From contig NZ_DALZQO010000010.1 in the NCBI RefSeq assembly GCF_032017025.1, forward strand, positions 1 through 64,000: a stretch of DNA of 64,000 nucleotides, given 5' to 3'. This stretch comes from Hydrogenoanaerobacterium sp032017025 (GTDB taxonomy: Bacteria; Bacillota; Clostridia; Oscillospirales; Ruminococcaceae). The position numbers and the translations under genes were made by a program. The notes beneath the pieces are model-generated. The model saw only the letters and a list, made by a program, of their open reading frames with translations, was not told the DNA's origin and did no database searches. Shown here in pieces: positions 1 to 9,305 of this stretch (the stretch's first letter is position 1; every line of letters begins with the position of its first letter).

Positions 1-2
1 AT

Positions 3-1661
3 GAGCAAGCTATCCTGCGCCACCTTGGGGAAAAGGACGGCGTGACTCTGCGCATCTACACCAGACAGGTAACGGCGGCCGAGGAAAAACGAATCATCCA
101 CAACGCAGCCAATAAAAACCGCATGGATAAGAGCAGCACCAATGATCTCCAGCAGACAGTCACCGCCGAAAGCAATTTACAGGATGTGGTCACACTGGTG
201 TCCTCCATGCACCGAAATCGTGAGCCGCTCCTCCACTGCGCTGTTTTTATTGAGCTGACAGCTCACGATCCCGATGCACTTAAACTGCTCCAGACGGATG
301 TCCTGACCGAGCTTGTTCGCTCAAAACTCAATGTGGACCGGCTGATACTGCGCCAGCGGGAGGGCTTTCTCGCCGTAGGCCCTGCCGGACACAACGTGTT
401 TGCCAGTCAGTTTGAACGGGTGCTTCCTGCAAGCTCTGTTGCAAACCTTTACCCCTTCAACTACAGCGGCAAGACCGATCCCCACGGTTTCTACGTTGGC
501 CGTGATAAATTTGGATCAAATATCATCGTGGACTTCGATAAGCGTGATGATGACAAGACGAATGCGAACATTTTGATCCTCGGTAACTCCGGCCAGGGCA
601 AGAGCTATCTTCTCAAGCTCATCCTCTGTAACATCCTCGAATCGGGCAAGTCCGTCCTGTGCCTTGACCCTGAACACGAATACATTGACCTTGCGGAGAA
701 CCTCGGCTGTTTCATCGACCTGATGAGTGGGCAATACCGAATCAATCCGCTGGAGCCTAAAACGTGGGATGAAGGAGGCAGCCCGGAGGACACCGATGCG
801 CCCCAGGCATTCCGCCAATCCACAAAGCTCAGTCAGCACATTTCCTTTCTCAAGGATTTTTTCCGCTGCTATAAGGATTTTTCCGACCGTCATATCGATG
901 CCATAGAAATCATGCTGGGCAAGTTGTATGAACAGTTCGGCATCAGCGACCGCACCGATTTCAGGAGCCTGAATTCCGAGGATTACCCCATTCTGTCCGA
1001 TCTGTATGCCCTGATCGAAGCTGAGTACAAGGGCTACGACAAAACCAAATACCAACTTTACCCGCCGGAACTATTACAGGAAATCCTGCTGGGACTCCAC
1101 TCCATGTGCATGGGCGCAGAAAGTAAGTTCTTCAACGGCCACACCAATGTGACCTCCGACCGCTTTATTGTGTTCGGTGTTAAAGGATTGCTGCAAGCCA
1201 GTCGGAATGTAAAAAACGCCTTACTGTTCAATGTGCTGTCCTTTATGAGCGATAAGCTATTGACTGAGGGAAACACCGCCGCATCAATTGATGAACTGTA
1301 TCTGTTCCTGAGCAACCTGACTGCGATTGAGTATATCCGTAATTTCATGAAGCGTGTCAGGAAAAAGGAGTCGGCGGTAATTTTGGCATCTCAAAATTTG
1401 GAGGACTTTAATATTGAAGGCATCCGGGAACTGACCAAGCCTCTGTTTTCGATTCCGACTCACACATTTCTATTCAACGCAGGCAACATCGACAAGCAGT
1501 TTTATATCGACAGCCTCCAGTTAGAGGAATCCGAATACAACCTAATCCGCTTTCCCCAGCGTGGCGTCTGCCTCTACAAATGCGGCATTGAACGGTATAA
1601 CCTTGCGGTTCATGCCCCTGTCTACAAAGAAAGGCTGTTTGGAAAGGCGGGCGGCAGATGA
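3..1661 (+). CDS. VirB4/TraE-type conjugation ATPase (5' partial)
   Basis: Membrane-associated ATPase that powers the type IV secretion channel of conjugative elements. The frame is open from the first bases (Glu-Gln-Ala-Ile at position 3), so the true N-terminus lies outside the window; the GTG at 42 is an internal Val. Walker A is GNSGQGKS near nt 583, followed by a region rich in DPEHEY-type VirB4 signatures, and the C-terminal part carries an ILASQNLED stretch typical of the family. The TGA stop overlaps the ATG of the next gene (ATGA), so the two are translationally coupled. Family assignment is firm; only the 5' end is missing. Confidence 0.93.
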   Translation, partial: EQAILRHLGEKDGVTLRIYTRQVTAAEEKRIIHNAANKNRMDKSSTNDLQQTVTAESNLQDVVTLVSSMHRNREPLLHCAVFIELTAHDPDALKLLQTDVLTELVRSKLNVDRLILRQREGFLAVGPAGHNVFASQFERVLPASSVANLYPFNYSGKTDPHGFYVGRDKFGSNIIVDFDKRDDDKTNANILILGNSGQGKSYLLKLILCNILESGKSVLCLDPEHEYIDLAENLGCFIDLMSGQYRINPLEPKTWDEGGSPEDTDAPQAFRQSTKLSQHISFLKDFFRCYKDFSDRHIDAIEIMLGKLYEQFGISDRTDFRSLNSEDYPILSDLYALIEAEYKGYDKTKYQLYPPELLQEILLGLHSMCMGAESKFFNGHTNVTSDRFIVFGVKGLLQASRNVKNALLFNVLSFMSDKLLTEGNTAASIDELYLFLSNLTAIEYIRNFMKRVRKKESAVILASQNLEDFNIEGIRELTKPLFSIPTHTFLFNAGNIDKQFYIDSLQLEESEYNLIRFPQRGVCLYKCGIERYNLAVHAPVYKERLFGKAGGR

Positions 1662-2446
1662 ACATCGTTGGATACGGTGGAGGCACCAACAGCACCGCTA
1701 TGCTGGTGGGGATGCACCAAAGGAATATTTCTGTTGACTTGATTCTGTTTTCAGACACCGGTGGCGAACAGGCGCACACCTATGAGTACCTGCCCATTAT
1801 GAACCGCTGGCTAACCGCACATGGAATGCCGGAAATCACCGTGGTGGAATACACCGATGTAAACGGCGACCGTCTCACATTGGAGCAGGAATGTCTGCGA
1901 TCCGGCACCCTGCCGGCCATCGCCTATGGGTATAAGAAATGTTCCCTCAAGCATAAGATCGCGCCGCAGGATAAGTTCTGCAACCACTATGAACCTTGTC
2001 TGGAGGTATGGGAACAGGGCGGCCGTGTTACCAAATACATCGGTTTTGACGCCGGTGAGGAACACCGAAAAACTCATGCTTTTGTTTATGATATTCAGGA
2101 CAAAAAATATAAAAAGGAATATCCGCTCATCGATTGGGGCTGGTACCGTGAGGACTGTATCAGAGCCATAGAGCAGGAGGGTTTGCCATTGCCCGGCAAA
2201 TCTTCCTGCTTTTTCTGTCCCTCCATGAAGCGGCGTGAAATCAGAACCCTGTATCATAAGCACCGGGATCTATATGACAGAGCCATCGCAATTGAACGGG
2301 GCGCCAAGCCTAACCTCATTACGGTAAAAGGGCTTGGGCGCAATTGGGCATGGGAGGATTTCGTGGAGGCAGACAAAAATCAGACTGCCATGTGTGCGCT
2401 GTTCCCTGAAAATGACATGCCCTGCGGATGCTACGATGGCGAGTAA
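1658..2446 (+). CDS. PP-loop / PAPS-reductase-like protein
   Basis: 262 aa. The N-terminal GYGGGTNSTA is a PP-loop variant of the adenine-nucleotide alpha-hydrolase/PAPS reductase superfamily, which adenylates a substrate with ATP. Cys residues in KKCSLKHK and in SSCFFCPSMK could form a metal or thiol site. It starts inside the stop codon of virB4 and is followed 24 bp later by the cell-wall hydrolase, so it belongs to the transfer operon. True sulfate assimilation is unlikely in this context. A role in nucleic-acid or protein modification during transfer is inference; no substrate can be read from the sequence. Confidence 0.8.
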   Translation: MNIVGYGGGTNSTAMLVGMHQRNISVDLILFSDTGGEQAHTYEYLPIMNRWLTAHGMPEITVVEYTDVNGDRLTLEQECLRSGTLPAIAYGYKKCSLKHKIAPQDKFCNHYEPCLEVWEQGGRVTKYIGFDAGEEHRKTHAFVYDIQDKKYKKEYPLIDWGWYREDCIRAIEQEGLPLPGKSSCFFCPSMKRREIRTLYHKHRDLYDRAIAIERGAKPNLITVKGLGRNWAWEDFVEADKNQTAMCALFPENDMPCGCYDGE

Positions 2447-2470
2447 AATTCAGAAAGAAGGTGAAAAAAC

Positions 2471-3979
2471 ATGGCAGACCCCGCAACCATTACGGCTGTT
2501 GCAAAAGCCGCCGCTGCTGCACTCTCGGATGAACGTACCCGAAAGGCCATCGGCTGGATTATTGCCGCCATCTTTTCCCCGCTCATTTTAATCATCGTGC
2601 TGGTTTGTTCCTTGCTCTTCGGTACCACCAACCACAACAACACCGCCGTGGAGCTGTGCTTCCACGGCGGTGTGATTCCGGGGAGTATGCCTGCGGATTA
2701 CAAAGAATACATTGGGGATATGCGGCACAGCTTCACCCTCATAGACGGCGCCATAGCCACAGTAAATGCAGAGATGGAGGACGGCAACAGCCTTGACGAG
2801 TATCGGGTCAAGGCTATTTTTTATTCTCTGTTCTTCGGCGCTGACTCCCCATCACGAGTGGAACACCGAAAATACGTGGACTGTTTTGTAACCTACGAGG
2901 AACGTACCCGCACCGTGAAAAAAGATGACGGCACAACCTCGGAGGAAACCTACACCGTGGCGGTTCCCATCGCCTCCCTGTCGGAAATCTATAACAATAT
3001 TAGAACGCTATTCGGCAGAGCCATCACCTATGAGGATCAGGCCAATGCTAACGAGATCTACTACCGCGCCTTATATGGTACTGGAGCGCCCACCGAGGAT
3101 GACGATGCCACCATGTGGGAGGACTGGACGCCGGATCAGCTTGACAGTTTCTTTTCTGATTTGCCCATTGATGAAGTGGGTGCGGAAGCGGTTCGCCTCG
3201 GAATTTCCCGTCTTGGCGATCCCTACTCCCAAGAGCTGCGTGGGCAAGGGAACTACACCGACTGCAGCGACTTTGTTCGGTGGGTATACAGAAAGTTAGG
3301 CGTGAATCTCCCCGGCACGGCTGCGGCGCAGGGCAAATACTGTGTGGACAATGGGCTGACGATTTCCAAATCAAGTCTGGCTCACGGCGACCTTGTATTT
3401 TGGAGCCATAAGCCCAACGGCCGTTTTATGAATATTACCCATGTGGGCATCTATGCCGGGGACGGTAAAGTGGTGGATGCCTCATCCTCCAGAGGGGAGG
3501 TTGTCTATCGGGATTTATTTGATTCCGATAAGCAGGTTCTGTATGCCAGACCCTATGCCGAGGCACAAAGGGCCTCCGCCGATGGCTTTATTTCTCCGCT
3601 TGGCAATGGCTGGCGCTCCATGGTGACCTCCGAATTCGGACTCAGGACGGACCCACTCACAGGACAAAGGGCAGGACACACTGGTCTTGATCTTGGCGCC
3701 TCCAAGGGAACTTCCATCCGCTCGGCAAAGGCGGGAACCGTGAAGTCTGTAGTCTATGGCAGCACCGGCTATGGCTATTACCTGACCATCGATCACGGCG
3801 GTGGAATGGTCACGCTGTACGCACATTGCTCTCAGATTCTGGTCCGGGAGGGGCAAACCGTAAAAGCGGGTGAAACCGTTGCAAAGGTGGGTTCCACCGG
3901 GCGCAGCACCGGCAACCACCTCCACTTTGAGGTGAGAATTAACGGTGCGCAGAAAAATCCGAGAAATTATCTGCCGTAG
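2471..3979 (+). CDS. bifunctional NlpC/P60 and M23 peptidoglycan hydrolase of the conjugation apparatus
   Basis: 502 aa. It has a cytoplasmic N-terminus, one membrane segment at about residues 28-49, a region of unknown fold, then an NlpC/P60 domain (TDCSDFVRWVY with the catalytic Cys, and HGDLVFW and THVGIY segments), then a LytM/M23 domain at the C-terminus (HTGLDLG, LYAHCS, GNHLHFEVR zinc ligands). Such VirB1-like proteins open the cell wall for the mating channel; this architecture matches the CD1107-type proteins of clostridial ICEs. An AGAAGGTG ribosome binding site precedes the ATG. Both active sites look intact. Confidence 0.92.
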   Translation: MADPATITAVAKAAAAALSDERTRKAIGWIIAAIFSPLILIIVLVCSLLFGTTNHNNTAVELCFHGGVIPGSMPADYKEYIGDMRHSFTLIDGAIATVNAEMEDGNSLDEYRVKAIFYSLFFGADSPSRVEHRKYVDCFVTYEERTRTVKKDDGTTSEETYTVAVPIASLSEIYNNIRTLFGRAITYEDQANANEIYYRALYGTGAPTEDDDATMWEDWTPDQLDSFFSDLPIDEVGAEAVRLGISRLGDPYSQELRGQGNYTDCSDFVRWVYRKLGVNLPGTAAAQGKYCVDNGLTISKSSLAHGDLVFWSHKPNGRFMNITHVGIYAGDGKVVDASSSRGEVVYRDLFDSDKQVLYARPYAEAQRASADGFISPLGNGWRSMVTSEFGLRTDPLTGQRAGHTGLDLGASKGTSIRSAKAGTVKSVVYGSTGYGYYLTIDHGGGMVTLYAHCSQILVREGQTVKAGETVAKVGSTGRSTGNHLHFEVRINGAQKNPRNYLP

Positions 3980-4047
3980 ACAGTCTGGTTTTTTCTTTCT
4001 GCTCTGCTGCACTAAAACCCATCAAAATCAACAGGAGGATTTCCAAT

Positions 4048-4308
4048 ATGAAAAAAGACGACGTCACTATACAAATGGATGCTGAAAAGCTCCGGGCGGT
4101 CAAACGCTACATGGAGAAGAAAAATGCGGACTTGGAACAGGAGCTTGGCGATGCTTTGCAAAAGCTCTATGAAAAATATGTTCCCTCCGCTGTCCGGGAA
4201 TACATTGACGAAGGGTGCGAGGACACTCCTTCCACGGCTCCCCCTAAAAAACAGAAAGAAAAAAATAAGGCTACCCCGGCAGCGTCCCCCCAGCAGGATG
4301 CAGTTTAA
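4048..4308 (+). CDS. DUF4315-type small ICE protein
   Basis: 86 aa, highly charged and helical, with a coiled-coil-like first half (residues 10-45) and a Pro/Lys-rich tail. It starts at an ATG after AGGAGG. Small proteins of this type (DUF4315) sit directly after the NlpC/P60 hydrolase in Tn1549-like elements, which is the position here. The function is unknown; the family name rests on sequence feel and position. Confidence 0.75.
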   Translation: MKKDDVTIQMDAEKLRAVKRYMEKKNADLEQELGDALQKLYEKYVPSAVREYIDEGCEDTPSTAPPKKQKEKNKATPAASPQQDAV

Positions 4309-4351
4309 CCTCGGTATGAATCTGAGGCTTTAAATGAACAGGAGGATCACA

Positions 4352-5410
4352 ATGGGCGATACATCAATAGAATTATGGCTGAATCAATATCAGTACGATG
4401 CGCTGAAGCGCATTCTTGCCGAAGCCGGAACCAGTGTGGAAACCGTGATGCAGGCACGGCTAATGGAATTTTATATGCAGACGGTCCCGGAACATGAACG
4501 GTTTAGCATCAACAACCGCATCGAAGGTGAGCGCCTTGCGGAAGAACGGCGTGCGGAAGAACGGCGCCGTTTTTCTGTTTTTCGGATCGTTGAGGACAGG
4601 CAGGCGCGGTGCATTGAATGTGAGCATCCCTTCGATTTGCTCAACACCGCTCTCCAAACCCGGCGCTATCTACGCCATGAGCTTGGCACAGAGAGCGCCT
4701 CATTCGCAGACTATCTTTTACAGTCAGGGAAATCCATTTCCGAAAAGGAGTATGCAGAGCGAACCGGGCAGTATATCGACGGCAGCCCCAATGTCACAGG
4801 AGTGTTTGACATCGACTTCGATAAAGGCGATTTCCTCACCGCCCAGCGAAACAGCGGCTGGACGGGATTTATTCTCAAGGATGTGATGACTGCCGTCTAT
4901 CATGCCTACCGCAAGGAAGATCGCTCATTCAAAGAAAAATGGGGCATTTTTCTGGAGCGGCTTGACGGCCGACAGATGATCAACACGGCACACACTGCTG
5001 ATGAAGATTTGCAAAACAGCCGGCGTTTATCAGAAAATGACATTCACTTCTCCGATGAAATTTCGGAAATGGACGGACGTCTCAACTTCTATATCAACAC
5101 TGATTTTAATGTGGATCAGGTCTTCGGTACCCATGTGGAAACGACTGAGAACGATGATTGGCTCAATGTATACGCCAACTTTGATATGGAGTCCCGGCAG
5201 GTCTGCGATACGCTGGATCTTGTCCTCAACCGTGGGGACGGTGGGTGCGAAGAACTAACCTATCAACTGGACGATGTGGAAAAGGGTATCCTGCTGGAAC
5301 AGATGAACGCCTATTGCCAAAAATGCGAGGGGCTTTCTCTGGACGCTTATTGCGACGGTCTCCAAGCCGAGGAAGGTCTGAGTCTCGGACAAGGCGGTCA
5401 GCAGTTGTAA
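4352..5410 (+). CDS. conserved ICE protein of unknown function
   Basis: 352 aa from the ATG at 4352, which has GGAGG six bases upstream; an upstream in-frame ATG at 4334 lacks a binding site. The first 45 residues resemble a ribbon-helix-helix-like N-terminus (SIELWLNQYQYDALKRILAE) followed by a Glu/Arg-rich helix with a repeated RRAEERR. The remainder is acidic with no motif I recognise. It may correspond to the DUF4316/DUF6329-type proteins found here in related ICEs, but I cannot confirm that. Confidence 0.7.
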   Translation: MGDTSIELWLNQYQYDALKRILAEAGTSVETVMQARLMEFYMQTVPEHERFSINNRIEGERLAEERRAEERRRFSVFRIVEDRQARCIECEHPFDLLNTALQTRRYLRHELGTESASFADYLLQSGKSISEKEYAERTGQYIDGSPNVTGVFDIDFDKGDFLTAQRNSGWTGFILKDVMTAVYHAYRKEDRSFKEKWGIFLERLDGRQMINTAHTADEDLQNSRRLSENDIHFSDEISEMDGRLNFYINTDFNVDQVFGTHVETTENDDWLNVYANFDMESRQVCDTLDLVLNRGDGGCEELTYQLDDVEKGILLEQMNAYCQKCEGLSLDAYCDGLQAEEGLSLGQGGQQL

Positions 5411-5471
5411 GGGCAACCATGGGTTAGACGCTGGTTCTCTATGGTGTTCGGTTCTCATTCCTGGTTTCATC

Positions 5472-5500
5472 TTGACACTGTATCGGAACACCGATATAAT
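5472..5500 (+). promoter_or_regulatory. consensus sigma-A promoter with embedded operator dyad
   Basis: TTGACA at 5472-5477 and TATAAT at 5495-5500 are separated by exactly 17 bp. A perfect dyad TATCGG-AACA-CCGATA occupies 5481-5496, filling the spacer and touching the -10. It lies just before the HTH gene. A repressor bound here would block the polymerase directly. HipB of E. coli also recognises a TATC...GATA dyad, which fits the HipA-like partner. Confidence 0.85.
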
Positions 5501-5518
5501 ATAATTGAGGTGATCAGA

Positions 5519-5971
5519 ATGAGATTTGAACAACTTTTGCGGGAGAAAGACATTTCCCGATACGCTTTATCGAAAACCAGCGGCGTTCCCTGGGCAACGC
5601 TTGCGGATATTTATAACGGCAAAACTCGTCTGGAACGGTGCAATGCCGCCACGCTTCTCAAGCTCTCCAAGGCGCTGGATATGCCTCCGGAGGAACTGGT
5701 GATGGTGGATAACCGGCCCCATCCGGGTAACACAAACGGCAAACCGTCTGACAAAACCTACTTGGAAACCGGTTTGCCACCCAGTCTTCAAACGGCCATT
5801 GACGACTATCTCCATGGAGAAAAAGAACGGGTACTCCATTTGGACTGCCTCAGTGATGAACTGTACGGAGCAATCAACTCCAATCTTTGGAGCAGCACCA
5901 TCACTGAGGAACAGGCGGACTATCTGCGGAAAAAATATTTGTATGGAACCGAGGTGAACACAGATGATTGA
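5519..5971 (+). CDS. XRE-family HTH antitoxin-like repressor (HipB-like)
   Basis: 150 aa from the ATG at 5519, seven bases after GAGGTG; longer readings would start inside the promoter. Residues 1-65 form a Cro/C1-type helix-turn-helix (YALSKTSGVPWATLADIYNG). The remainder is a helical extension. It overlaps the next gene by 8 nt. With the kinase-like product it forms a two-gene module of HipBA type, and the dyad in its own promoter suggests autoregulation. The partner relation is inferred from overlap and family. Confidence 0.82.
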   Translation: MRFEQLLREKDISRYALSKTSGVPWATLADIYNGKTRLERCNAATLLKLSKALDMPPEELVMVDNRPHPGNTNGKPSDKTYLETGLPPSLQTAIDDYLHGEKERVLHLDCLSDELYGAINSNLWSSTITEEQADYLRKKYLYGTEVNTDD

Positions 5972-6893
5972 TTTCACACCCTGTGTGGTGAATAAATTTA
6001 AGGCTTACGGCGGGGCAAACGGCAACAAGATCAATGTCCGCTACGGCGATAAAAGCTATATGCTGAAGTTTCCTCCCCGGCCGAGCCGCAACAAGGAGAT
6101 GAGTTATACCAACGGCTGCATCAGCGAATATCTGGCGTGCCACATTTTTGAAGCTCTGGGTTTCAAGACACAGGAAACCCTTCTTGGCACCTATACCGAC
6201 AGCCGGGGCAAGAAAAAAACGGTGGTAGCTTGCGGTGACTTTACCGAGGGCGGCAAGAAGTTGATTGAGTTTGCCCATCTGAAAAACACCTGCATTGACA
6301 GTGAGCAGAGCGGATACGGCAAAGAGCTGTCCTCTATTTTACAGGCGATTGAGGAACAAACCCTGCTGCCGCCAGACCAGCTTCGGGATTTCTTTTGGGA
6401 TATGTTTATCGCGGATGCACTCCTTGGAAACTTCGACCGGCACAATGGTAATTGGGGTATTCTTGTGGATGAGCAGCTCCAAACCGCTGAAATTGCGCCG
6501 GTGTATGACTGTGGTTCCTGCCTGTACCCGCAGCTTGCAGTAGAAAATATGCAGACCGTACTTGACAGCGAGGATGAAATGAACAAGCGCATTTTCACGT
6601 TCCCAGCGTCCTCCATTGAAGAAAACGGCCAGAAAATCCCGTACTTTTCCTTCCTCTCTTCTCTGAAGAACGAAGATTGCAACGCAGCCCTGAAGCGCGT
6701 TCACCGCCGGATCGACATGGAGCAACTTGATAAAATCGTGGTGGAAACGCCGACACTGCTGCCGGTGCAGAAAGAGTTTTACCGGATCATGCTCCATGAA
6801 CGTAAAGCAAAAATTCTTGATTACAGCATGGAGCAGCTCCTCGCAATGGAACAGAGTACCCAGGAGCAGACCGGACAGAACCTTACCATGTGA
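5964..6893 (+). CDS. HipA/CtkA-like serine/threonine kinase
   Basis: 309 aa. The catalytic loop FDRHNGNWG lies near residues 157-165 and the metal-binding APVYDCGS follows, as in HipA-type kinases. It is shorter than E. coli HipA (about 440 aa) and closer to the compact CtkA-like group. HipA toxins phosphorylate glutamyl-tRNA synthetase; the target here is unknown. It is translationally coupled to the HTH gene upstream and followed by a terminator, so the pair is one transcript. Inside an ICE it could serve as an addiction or dormancy module. Confidence 0.82.
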   Translation: MIDFTPCVVNKFKAYGGANGNKINVRYGDKSYMLKFPPRPSRNKEMSYTNGCISEYLACHIFEALGFKTQETLLGTYTDSRGKKKTVVACGDFTEGGKKLIEFAHLKNTCIDSEQSGYGKELSSILQAIEEQTLLPPDQLRDFFWDMFIADALLGNFDRHNGNWGILVDEQLQTAEIAPVYDCGSCLYPQLAVENMQTVLDSEDEMNKRIFTFPASSIEENGQKIPYFSFLSSLKNEDCNAALKRVHRRIDMEQLDKIVVETPTLLPVQKEFYRIMLHERKAKILDYSMEQLLAMEQSTQEQTGQNLTM

Positions 6894-6906
6894 CATCCAC
6901 AAAAAG

Positions 6907-6948
6907 AAAGCGTCATCCCTTTTGAGAAAGGGCATGGCGCTTTTTTTG
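6907..6948 (+). terminator. rho-independent terminator after the HipA-like gene
   Basis: An imperfect stem (AGCGTCATCCC pairing with GGGCATGGCGCT) is followed by seven T, starting 14 bp past the stop codon. Confidence 0.75.
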
Positions 6949-7082
6949 TTTATCCTTTCTCCGTTTTCGGTTGAGTGCATCAAAATTTTATTGCAATTGG
7001 TGATAGCTTTCCGAAAAAAAGTGTGGCATGGTGTTGGCGAGGCCACAGAAAAGGCCCCAAAAAATAAGAAGGAGCTGATAAA

Positions 7083-7529
7083 ATGGATCAGATGAGAGCG
7101 CAAAAACTGCAGAAACAGCTTGCGAAAGAAGCGATTGCCATGCTGAGTCTCGGCGGTAACGCAGCTGATACCGGGACCCATGAGCAGACAATCACCCTGA
7201 TGGAGAAAGCGTGGAGGCTTCCGGCAGAGGAAACTCAGCGGCTGCTCGGCTTTATCCAACAGGAAAAGGAAGTCATTCAAAGGCTGAATGCCGGCGAGGA
7301 CGTTCCCCATATCGACATTGACAATGAGGATGTGCTGGAGAACTGGACTGGTCTGGAAACCCTTGAAGCACTGGAGGATTTGTTTGAAACCTCCCTGCAC
7401 CTGGACAGCTATGCCGAGCGCCGGGTTATGTTCGACATGGCTGACATACTGAGGGAATGCCAGAACCTCCTGGATTGGATCACGCTGACCAAGGCAGAAA
7501 AGTCCCTGCCGGAGATGATTGCCGGATAA
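7083..7529 (+). CDS. hypothetical ICE protein
   Basis: 148 aa, acidic and mostly helical, no membrane segment and no motif I recognise. AAGGAG lies eight bases before the ATG, codon use matches the neighbours, and a terminator follows directly, so it is very likely expressed. It sits alone between the HipBA-like pair and the IS110 insertion. No function can be assigned. Confidence 0.7.
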   Translation: MDQMRAQKLQKQLAKEAIAMLSLGGNAADTGTHEQTITLMEKAWRLPAEETQRLLGFIQQEKEVIQRLNAGEDVPHIDIDNEDVLENWTGLETLEALEDLFETSLHLDSYAERRVMFDMADILRECQNLLDWITLTKAEKSLPEMIAG

Positions 7530-7550
7530 CCCCATGGCATAGCTGAAAGA

Positions 7551-7576
7551 GCCGTCCTATAACGGGGCGGCTTTTT
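7551..7576 (+). terminator. rho-independent terminator
   Basis: GCCGTCC / GGGCGGC stem with five T. The same two arms recur in the terminator at 12966-12994. Confidence 0.85.
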
Positions 7577-7800
7577 CAGTACCTGACGGGCACACGCCTT
7601 CCCCCGGCGTTGCCCCCCTGTCTGCCCCTGTGTGGGCTTTTACGATGCTGGGTGGCAGGTTTACCCACGAAACCGGCTAAAACCGATTGTGAGGGCTTTG
7701 TGCGGAGCTGTCAGGAATCTGCTATCAAGCCAGATTCCCATGCTACCTCCACGGTCGAAAAGAGAGCAGACCGGCTATGTATTCGTCAAGGGATATTTAT

Positions 7801-8994
7801 TCAGGAAACACCGGCGGGTATACAAGGGGTGTAGGGCTTGTTATCACGAAGCACGGCAAAAATAACCGAAGCCATTTTCTTCGTAACATGTCCAATGATT
7901 TTCATATACCGCATACCCTCGGCGGATTTTTTCTCGTAATACGCGCGGAACATGGGATCTCTCATCACAGCGACGGTGGATGCCATCCAGAGTGCCCGTC
8001 GGAGGTAGGGCGAACCGCGTTTAGACATGTGGTTGCGTGTTCCAACAAAGTCACCGGACTGGTTCACCGTTGGGTCAATGCCGGCAAAGGCGGCGAGTTT
8101 GTCAGCGGATTTGAACCGGGAGATATCCCCAATTTCAGAAAGAATTACGGCACCGAGAATTGGCCCGATACCGGGAATAGAGGTGATGGTGGGGTTTGTT
8201 TCTTCCAAAAGGCGGAGAATTTCGGCGGTAACTTCATCGACCTGCTGCTTCATAAAACGGATTTGCTTGATGTAGCAGCTGATTAGGCTGGCGTAACAAC
8301 CGCAGCTGTCCGGCACGCCGAAGGAGTTTTTTGCTATCTCCCGCAGCTCCACGGCCTTTCCCTGACCAAAGCGCCCTCCGCTCGCATTCTGCAGCACAGC
8401 GGTCAGCGCGGCTAAATTTGCTTTACTCAGCTTTTCCGGGGTCGGATATTTTGCCAGAACAGCGATAGAGGTTTCCACAAACAGACTGCTGAACATGGCT
8501 TCATACTCAGGAAAGCACTGATCAATCAGGGCTGTCAGCTTACGCTTCACATCAGAGACACTGTCCACCATGAAAAATCTGTTTCTGCACAGTTCTCTCA
8601 GGGCCTGAAGCTTCTCCTGTGAAACCGTCGTTTCCGAAAAGCGACCGAAGCGAATGACATCGGCAATGATGAACGAATCTTTGGAGTCTGTCTTTGCCTG
8701 ACGGATATACATCCCCCGCAGCGCGTCCGACTGGATTGGATTGATGACGTGAACCCGGTATCCCTCTTTGCTCAGGCGGGTATACAACGGCAGCCAGTAG
8801 TGCCCGGTGGACTCCATCCCGAAAGAAACGGCGGCACGATCCCGCGTAACCCTGCGGACAAAATCAAGCAGCTTGTTATACCCGATGCAGCTGTTCGCAA
8901 AGGAAAACGATTTCTGTACCACAGTGCCCTCTTCATCCATGATGACCGCTTCATGGTTTCTCTTAGCCACATCAATCCCAACGATAAAATTCAC
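7801..8994 (-). CDS. IS110-family DEDD transposase (bridge recombinase)
   Basis: 397 aa, full length. The RuvC-like DEDD domain is N-terminal: GIDVAKRNHE (first Asp), GMESTGHYW (Glu), and KTDSKDSFIIADVI (Asp pair). The C-terminal transposase_20 domain follows (SIPGIGPILGAVILSEIGD, FAGIDPTVNQSG) and would hold the catalytic Ser. IS110 recombinases insert through a bridge RNA that pairs with both donor and target DNA. The gene appears intact, so the element may be active. Confidence 0.95.
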   Translation of the reverse strand: MNFIVGIDVAKRNHEAVIMDEEGTVVQKSFSFANSCIGYNKLLDFVRRVTRDRAAVSFGMESTGHYWLPLYTRLSKEGYRVHVINPIQSDALRGMYIRQAKTDSKDSFIIADVIRFGRFSETTVSQEKLQALRELCRNRFFMVDSVSDVKRKLTALIDQCFPEYEAMFSSLFVETSIAVLAKYPTPEKLSKANLAALTAVLQNASGGRFGQGKAVELREIAKNSFGVPDSCGCYASLISCYIKQIRFMKQQVDEVTAEILRLLEETNPTITSIPGIGPILGAVILSEIGDISRFKSADKLAAFAGIDPTVNQSGDFVGTRNHMSKRGSPYLRRALWMASTVAVMRDPMFRAYYEKKSAEGMRYMKIIGHVTKKMASVIFAVLRDNKPYTPCIPAGVS

Positions 8995-9099
8995 ACAATC
9001 ACCTGCTTGTTAAGATTTACAGACAGTCCTCACAGTCTTATGGATCATAACCTGCTTCGACATGAGCGGAAGGCAGCGCCCCCGCATCCGGCTCATAAA

Positions 9100-9305
9100 T
9101 GAAATCCCATAAGATAGAGGCCTCACTCTGCTTACAGCGGACCGTTTAGCCGCACGGATAAAGAAGAGAACCTCTGTCTGCATGGACCAATTATATCATC
9201 ACCCCTCTTGGGGCGTTGATACCAGCGTGCTCATCCGGCAGGGTCTCACTCTGCTGATAGCGAACCATTGTCTGCACGGAGAAAGAAGAGAACCCCTGCC
9301 AAGAT
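9100..9305 (-). ncRNA. candidate IS110 bridge RNA with two homologous stem-loops
   Basis: The region lies upstream of the transposase on the same strand, where IS110-group elements encode their bridge RNA. It holds two stem-loops: one closed by GGCAGGG/CCCTGCC (9237-9300) and one closed by AGAGG/CCTCT (9116-9175). Their loops share GTTCTCTTCTTT, CGTGC and GCAGAGTGAG but differ in the middle, where a guide would sit. An extended -10 (TGG-TATAAT, minus strand, 9312-9317) precedes the first loop. Length is close to known bridge RNAs. Exact ends and guide assignment are inference. Confidence 0.55.

Noticed and set aside
6339..7535. Minus-strand open frame of 398 codons
   Set aside because: Antisense to the HipA-like gene and the following gene, crosses a terminator and has no domain.
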